Origin: Martelella endophytica
GTDB lineage: Bacteria; Pseudomonadota; Alphaproteobacteria; Rhizobiales; Rhizobiaceae
DNA length: 64,000 nt
Assembly (NCBI RefSeq): GCF_000960975.1
Contig: NZ_CP010803.1
Coordinates: forward strand, 1,278,001-1,342,000
Reading direction: 5' to 3'
Below are positions 59,358 through 64,000 of this stretch, piece by piece; positions within the stretch are counted from its first letter, which is position 1; each line of letters opens with the position of its first letter. The notes below the pieces were generated by a model, which was given only the letters and a program-made list of their open reading frames with translations, did not search any database and was not told where the DNA came from. The position numbers were made by a program, and so were the translations under genes.

Positions 59358-60515
59358 TCAGACCCCGATGCCGTGGGTGGCCATCACCAGCGCGGTGCGG
59401 GTTGCGGCCATCTCGGTATCCGCGATCAGCCCGGCGGCATCGGCAAGGCGCACGATATCGGCCAGATGCTGCGCCGAGCGGGCGCTCTGCTGGCCACCGA
59501 GCATGGTGAAGTGGTCCTGATGGCCCATCAGATAGGCTAGGAACACGACGCCGGTCTTGTAGTAGCGGGTCGGCGCCTTGAAGATGTGGCGCGACAGCGG
59601 CACGGTCGGCTCCATCACCGCGCCCCAGCGCTGCATGTCGCCTTTCGCCAACGCCGCAAGCCCGGTCGCGGCAACCGGCGCGATCGGATCGAAGATGCCG
59701 AGAAGCGCGTGGCTATAGCCGTGATCGTCGCCGGCGATGAGTTCGGGATAGTTGAAATCGTCGCCGGTATACATCTTCACGCCATCCGGCAGCCGGCGGC
59801 GCATGGCGATTTCCTTTTCCGCCGAAAGCAGCGAGATCTTGATGCCGTCGACCTTCGCGGCATTATCCTCGATCACCTTCAGGCAGGTGTCCATTGCCAC
59901 CATATGATCGGTGCTCGCCCAGTAGCCCTCAAGCGCCGGGTCGAACATCTCGCCGAGCCAGTGCAGCACGGCCGGTTGCTTCAGGCCGGAAAGAATGCGG
60001 CCATAGACGAGGGCATAGTCGTCGGCGCTTTTGGCAACCTTGCAGAGCGCGCGCGAGGCCATCAGGATCACCTGACCGCCGGTCGCCTCGACCGCTTCGC
60101 ACTGCATTTCATAGGCCGCGATCACATCGTCGATGGTCTTGGCATCGGCCGGGTCGAGGTGGTCGGTGCCTGCGCCGCAGGCGATCGAATGACCGCCGGC
60201 CTTCGCCTCCTTGACGGAGCGCTGGATCAGCTCGAGCGAGGTCGGCCAGTCTATGCCCATGCCGCGCTGGGCGGTGTCCATGGCTTCCGCAACGCCGAAG
60301 CCGAGTGACCAGAGATGGCGGCGGAATGCCATCGTCTTCTCCCAGTCGACATTGCAGTCGGACCAGGGATTGTTATCGGCGAGGGGGTCGACCACGACAT
60401 GCGCGGCGGCAAACACCTTGCGGTTCCAGTCGCCGCCATCGGGCGCTACGCTCGTGCCGGAAAAGGCGAATTTCTCGATGCCGCCGGCGGCGGTCGGAAG
60501 GCTGACGGTGCTCAT
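59358..60515 (-). CDS. DUF993 family protein (dihydrodipicolinate synthase-like TIM barrel)
   Basis: A 385-residue protein of DUF993, which is annotated as related to the DHDPS/NAL aldolase superfamily. A conserved lysine lies in VDGIKISLLSAEKEIAMR and characteristic segments are HSIACGAGTDHLDP, YTGDDFNYPELIAG and QDHFTMLGGQQSAR. If it uses a Schiff-base lysine it could be an aldolase or hydratase; the sequence does not prove this. It begins inside the Gfo/Idh stop (ATGA). Confidence 0.85.
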   Translation of the reverse strand: MSTVSLPTAAGGIEKFAFSGTSVAPDGGDWNRKVFAAAHVVVDPLADNNPWSDCNVDWEKTMAFRRHLWSLGFGVAEAMDTAQRGMGIDWPTSLELIQRSVKEAKAGGHSIACGAGTDHLDPADAKTIDDVIAAYEMQCEAVEATGGQVILMASRALCKVAKSADDYALVYGRILSGLKQPAVLHWLGEMFDPALEGYWASTDHMVAMDTCLKVIEDNAAKVDGIKISLLSAEKEIAMRRRLPDGVKMYTGDDFNYPELIAGDDHGYSHALLGIFDPIAPVAATGLAALAKGDMQRWGAVMEPTVPLSRHIFKAPTRYYKTGVVFLAYLMGHQDHFTMLGGQQSARSAQHLADIVRLADAAGLIADTEMAATRTALVMATHGIGV

Positions 60516-61660
60516 ATGCCGAGATCCTCCAGATCGACCCAGCGGCGTTCGCGGGCGCTCTTGTAGCCAGCTTCGGCAAGTTGCACGCCCTTGGCGCCTT
60601 CGGTCAGCGTGTAGGCCCAGGGACCGTCTTCCAGTACATGGCGCAGGAACTGTTCCCACTGCACCTTGAAGCCGTTGTCGAACACGGTGTTGTCCGGCAC
60701 TTCCTGCCAGTCTTCGAAGAAGTTCATCTTCTGCGGTTCGTCCGGGTTCCATACCGGCTTCGGCGTGTTGGCGCGGTGCTGGCTCACGCACTTGTGCAGG
60801 CCGGCAACGGCGGAACCATGGGTGCCGTCGATCTGGAAGGTCACGAGATCATCACGGCGGACACGGGTGCACCAGCTCGAATTGATGTGGGCGACGATAT
60901 CGCCTTCGAGCTGGAAGGTGGCATAGGCCGCGTCATCGGCGGTCGCCTTGTATTCCTTGCCCTCTTCGTCGAAACGGGTCGGGATATGGGTTGCAGTGGT
61001 GCAGGAGACCGATTTCACCGGGGCGACGACATTGTCGAGCACATAGCGCCAGTGGCAGAGCATGTCGGACACCATGCCGCCGCCATCTGCGGCGCGGTAG
61101 TTCCAGCTCGGGCGTTGCGCCGGCTGGTCCTCGCCGGTGAAAACCCAGTAGCCGAACTCGCCCTTCACGGACAGGATCTTGCCGAAGAAGCCGTTATCGC
61201 GCAGCCGCTTCAGCTTGACGAGGCCGGGAAGGTCGAGCTTGTCGTGGACGATGCCGTTCTTGACGCCCTTCGCCTTGGCATAGCGGGCGATCTCAACGGC
61301 CTCTTCGAGACCCTCGGAAACTGGCTTCTCGGAATAGACATGCTTGCCGGCATCGATCGCCTTCTTCAGAAGCGTCGGGCGCAGCTTGGTGGAGGCGGCA
61401 TCGAAGAAGATAACATTGTAGGGGTCGGCAAGAGCCGCATCGAGATCGGTGGTGACGCGCTCGACACCGTGGCGCTTCGCCAGTTCCTCGATCTTGGCGG
61501 CATTGCGGCCGACGATGATCGGGTCCGGCATCACCTTGCGGCCGTCCTTCAGCCTGATGCCGCCTTCAGCGCGAATGGCAAGCACCGAGCGGATAAGGTG
61601 CTGGTTCATCCCCATGCGGCCGGTGACGCCGTGCATGATGATCCCGATCGTATCTGTCAT
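60512..61660 (-). CDS. Gfo/Idh/MocA-family oxidoreductase
   Basis: A 382-residue NAD(P)-dependent sugar dehydrogenase. The Rossmann N-terminus is IGIIMHGVTGRMGMNQHLIRS, the family EKP motif is in YSEKPVSEG, and the C-terminal catalytic part has SDMLCHWRY with the conserved His. Oxidation at C3 is common in this family when followed by an isomerase-fold eliminase. It starts with GGGAGGAC upstream of ATG 61660 and leads the three-gene transcript. Confidence 0.9.
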   Translation of the reverse strand: MTDTIGIIMHGVTGRMGMNQHLIRSVLAIRAEGGIRLKDGRKVMPDPIIVGRNAAKIEELAKRHGVERVTTDLDAALADPYNVIFFDAASTKLRPTLLKKAIDAGKHVYSEKPVSEGLEEAVEIARYAKAKGVKNGIVHDKLDLPGLVKLKRLRDNGFFGKILSVKGEFGYWVFTGEDQPAQRPSWNYRAADGGGMVSDMLCHWRYVLDNVVAPVKSVSCTTATHIPTRFDEEGKEYKATADDAAYATFQLEGDIVAHINSSWCTRVRRDDLVTFQIDGTHGSAVAGLHKCVSQHRANTPKPVWNPDEPQKMNFFEDWQEVPDNTVFDNGFKVQWEQFLRHVLEDGPWAYTLTEGAKGVQLAEAGYKSARERRWVDLEDLGI

Positions 61661-61686
61661 GAAGTCCTCCCTTTAGTGGTTGTTAC

Positions 61687-61700
61687 CTACCAGTTAGTAA
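61687..61700. promoter_or_regulatory. Candidate operator at the Gfo/Idh promoter
   Basis: CTACCAGTTAGTAA matches the palindrome at the tctC promoter (reverse complement CTACCAGCTAGTAG). A TTGACG -35 lies at 61712-61707 on the minus strand, so the site covers the -10 region, 26 bases before the Gfo/Idh start. Confidence 0.65.
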
Positions 61701-61807
61701 TAAATGCGTCAAGCAGCCGCGCTAAGGGAATATTATGACGGCTGGACGGCTTGGGTAACTCTTGAAGTGGTGTCAGCCTGAGTCGGACGAAGATGCGCTG
61801 GCGGGCC

Positions 61808-62434
61808 TCAGATCGGCGTCACGCGCCGTAGCGTCAGATTGATGCGGCCGCCGTTCTTCAGAAGCGTTGACGTGCCGGGATAGGTGCGGGTGACACCGTG
61901 ATAGGCGAGGCGGCTCTTGCCGGCCAAAAGCACGATATCGCCGCTGGCAAGCTTCAGCGACTGCGCCTTGTCGCTGCGCTCGGTCCCGCCGATGCGGAAC
62001 AGGCACGTGTCGCCGAGCGAGATCGAGAGCACGGGGGCGGCGAATTCGGCCTCGTCGCTGTCCTGATGCATGCCCATCTTGGCCGTATCGTCGTAGAAAT
62101 TGACGAGGCAGGCCTCGGGCGGGGCTTCGAAGCCGGCAAGCTCCTGCCAGAGTGCCAGCAGGCGTTCGGGGATCGGCGGCCAGGGCTTTCCGGTGGCCGG
62201 ATGGGTCTCCTGATAGCGGTAGCCGCGCGCCTTGTCCGTCACCCAGCCGAGCCTGCCGCAATTGGTCATCCTGACCGACATCGGTTTGCCGGTGCGCGGC
62301 ATGGTCGGCACATAGAGCGGGGCTGCGGCCACGACGGCGCGGATCTCGCCGACGAGGACCTCCTGCGCGGCGCGATCGAGATGGTCGGGTAGATACCGGA
62401 AGCCGTCCGGCAATGCCTGTTTCTCGGTTGCCAT
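61808..62434 (-). CDS. alkB: AlkB-type 2-oxoglutarate/iron-dependent dioxygenase
   Basis: Repairs methylated bases in DNA and RNA by oxidative demethylation. The 208-residue protein has the HxD...H iron site (MHQDSDE and AYHGVTRTYPG) and the C-terminal RINLTLRRV with the 2-oxoglutarate arginine. ATG 62434 lies four bases after the ArfB stop. Confidence 0.93.
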   Translation of the reverse strand: MATEKQALPDGFRYLPDHLDRAAQEVLVGEIRAVVAAAPLYVPTMPRTGKPMSVRMTNCGRLGWVTDKARGYRYQETHPATGKPWPPIPERLLALWQELAGFEAPPEACLVNFYDDTAKMGMHQDSDEAEFAAPVLSISLGDTCLFRIGGTERSDKAQSLKLASGDIVLLAGKSRLAYHGVTRTYPGTSTLLKNGGRINLTLRRVTPI

Positions 62435-62438
62435 CGCC

Positions 62439-62876
62439 TCAATCCTCCCGGGTCGGCTTGGCGCGGGCCTTCTTGATGTTGGCACGGCCGGCCTTTGCCT
62501 TCAGGCGCCGTTCGATGGAGCCCTTTGTCGGCCGCGTCTTGCGCCTTGCCGGCGGCGGCGGGGCCGCTGCCTCCAGAACCATTTCCTTCAGCCGCTCGCG
62601 TGCATCCTCGCGGTTGCGCTCCTGGCTGCGGAAGCGATTGGCCTCGACCAGCAGCACGCCGTCCTTTGACACCTTGCGGCCACCGATGCGCAGGAGATTG
62701 CGCTTTACCCGCTCGGGCAGCGAGGGCGACGACAGCACCGGAAAGAACAGCTGAACGGCGGTTGCGACCTTGTTGACATTCTGCCCGCCCGGTCCGCCGG
62801 CGAGCACGAACTGCTCGGTCAGCTCCCAGCCGAAAATGGTGATGTTGTCATTGATGAAGAGATCGCTTGAGGCCAT
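62439..62876 (-). CDS. arfB: Alternative ribosome-rescue factor ArfB
   Basis: A 145-residue class-I release-factor-like peptidyl-tRNA hydrolase that rescues stalled ribosomes. The catalytic GGQ lies in AGGPGGQNVNK, and the C-terminal tail is a basic tail (RRKTRPTKGSIERRLKAK) that enters the mRNA channel. It lies directly upstream of alkB. Confidence 0.93.
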   Translation of the reverse strand: MASSDLFINDNITIFGWELTEQFVLAGGPGGQNVNKVATAVQLFFPVLSSPSLPERVKRNLLRIGGRKVSKDGVLLVEANRFRSQERNREDARERLKEMVLEAAAPPPPARRKTRPTKGSIERRLKAKAGRANIKKARAKPTRED

Positions 62877-62971
62877 GGCGCGTTATCACATGGCCGCACC
62901 CCGCCCCGCAAGACGGAAATGGCCCGGCGCCTTGCGGCGGCCGGGCCTGCTCCTCCTCAGGAACGCTTGGT

Positions 62972-64000
<1,029 letters not shown>

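Overview
The window reads as a stretch of the main chromosome of a high-GC alphaproteobacterium of the Rhizobiales, most likely Rhizobiaceae or a close relative such as a Martelella-type genus. The evidence is the phoR-pstSCAB-phoU-phoB order, the his run (hisB, a DUF2628 gene, hisH, hisA, hisF, hisE, coaA) next to hslV-GNAT-hslU, a DUF1127 micro-protein, a cyoABCD operon, and palindromic intergenic mosaic repeats of the rhizobial type. No rRNA, tRNA, CRISPR array, phage or transposase gene was seen. Almost all coding space is housekeeping or transport/catabolism, and genes are tightly packed with many ATGA overlaps.

Layout. 1-3921 (minus): class Ib ribonucleotide reductase operon nrdHIEF (nrdF cut by the window edge) behind a promoter with two NrdR boxes and an unusually long leader. 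4434-8708: an M19 dipeptidase, SURF1, pgi and a small membrane protein. 9328-13485 (plus): cyoABCD quinol oxidase with its terminator. 13610-15900: a DeoR regulator and a divergent membrane protein of unknown role. 15991-23623 (plus): the phosphate-starvation operon phoR-pstSCAB-phoU-phoB, with Pho boxes before phoR and before pstS. 24136-26482: pyrE, a PfkB sugar kinase and a lipoprotein. 26603-29980 (minus): hslV-GNAT-hslU and two half-size DMT permeases. 30222-34823 (plus): late histidine biosynthesis plus pantothenate kinase. 35136-38732 (minus): malate synthase G and an aldo/keto reductase.

38998-46558 (plus) is a self-contained purine or nucleoside salvage operon: a LacI regulator, a polyamine/thiamine-type ABC importer, a nucleoside hydrolase and adenine deaminase. 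It is followed by an M20 amidohydrolase, a D-amino-acid transaminase, an EI24/CysZ-like membrane protein and a small secreted protein. 50570-51598 holds three tandem copies of a small secreted protein family that I do not recognise, next to an orphan Wzc-type tyrosine kinase. 54532-61660 (minus) is a catabolic cluster: a Gfo/Idh oxidoreductase, a DUF993 TIM-barrel protein and a sugar-phosphate isomerase/epimerase fold protein, then a TctCBA importer and a TetR regulator. The two promoters of this cluster carry the same palindrome. The window ends with alkB, arfB and the C-terminal part of pckA.

The best candidates for undescribed biology are the DUF993 cluster with its shared operator, the tandem small secreted proteins, the nucleoside import and salvage operon, and an identical 23-bp palindrome placed between the binding-protein gene and the permease gene of two unrelated importers. 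Functions given for these are inferences from family and context.
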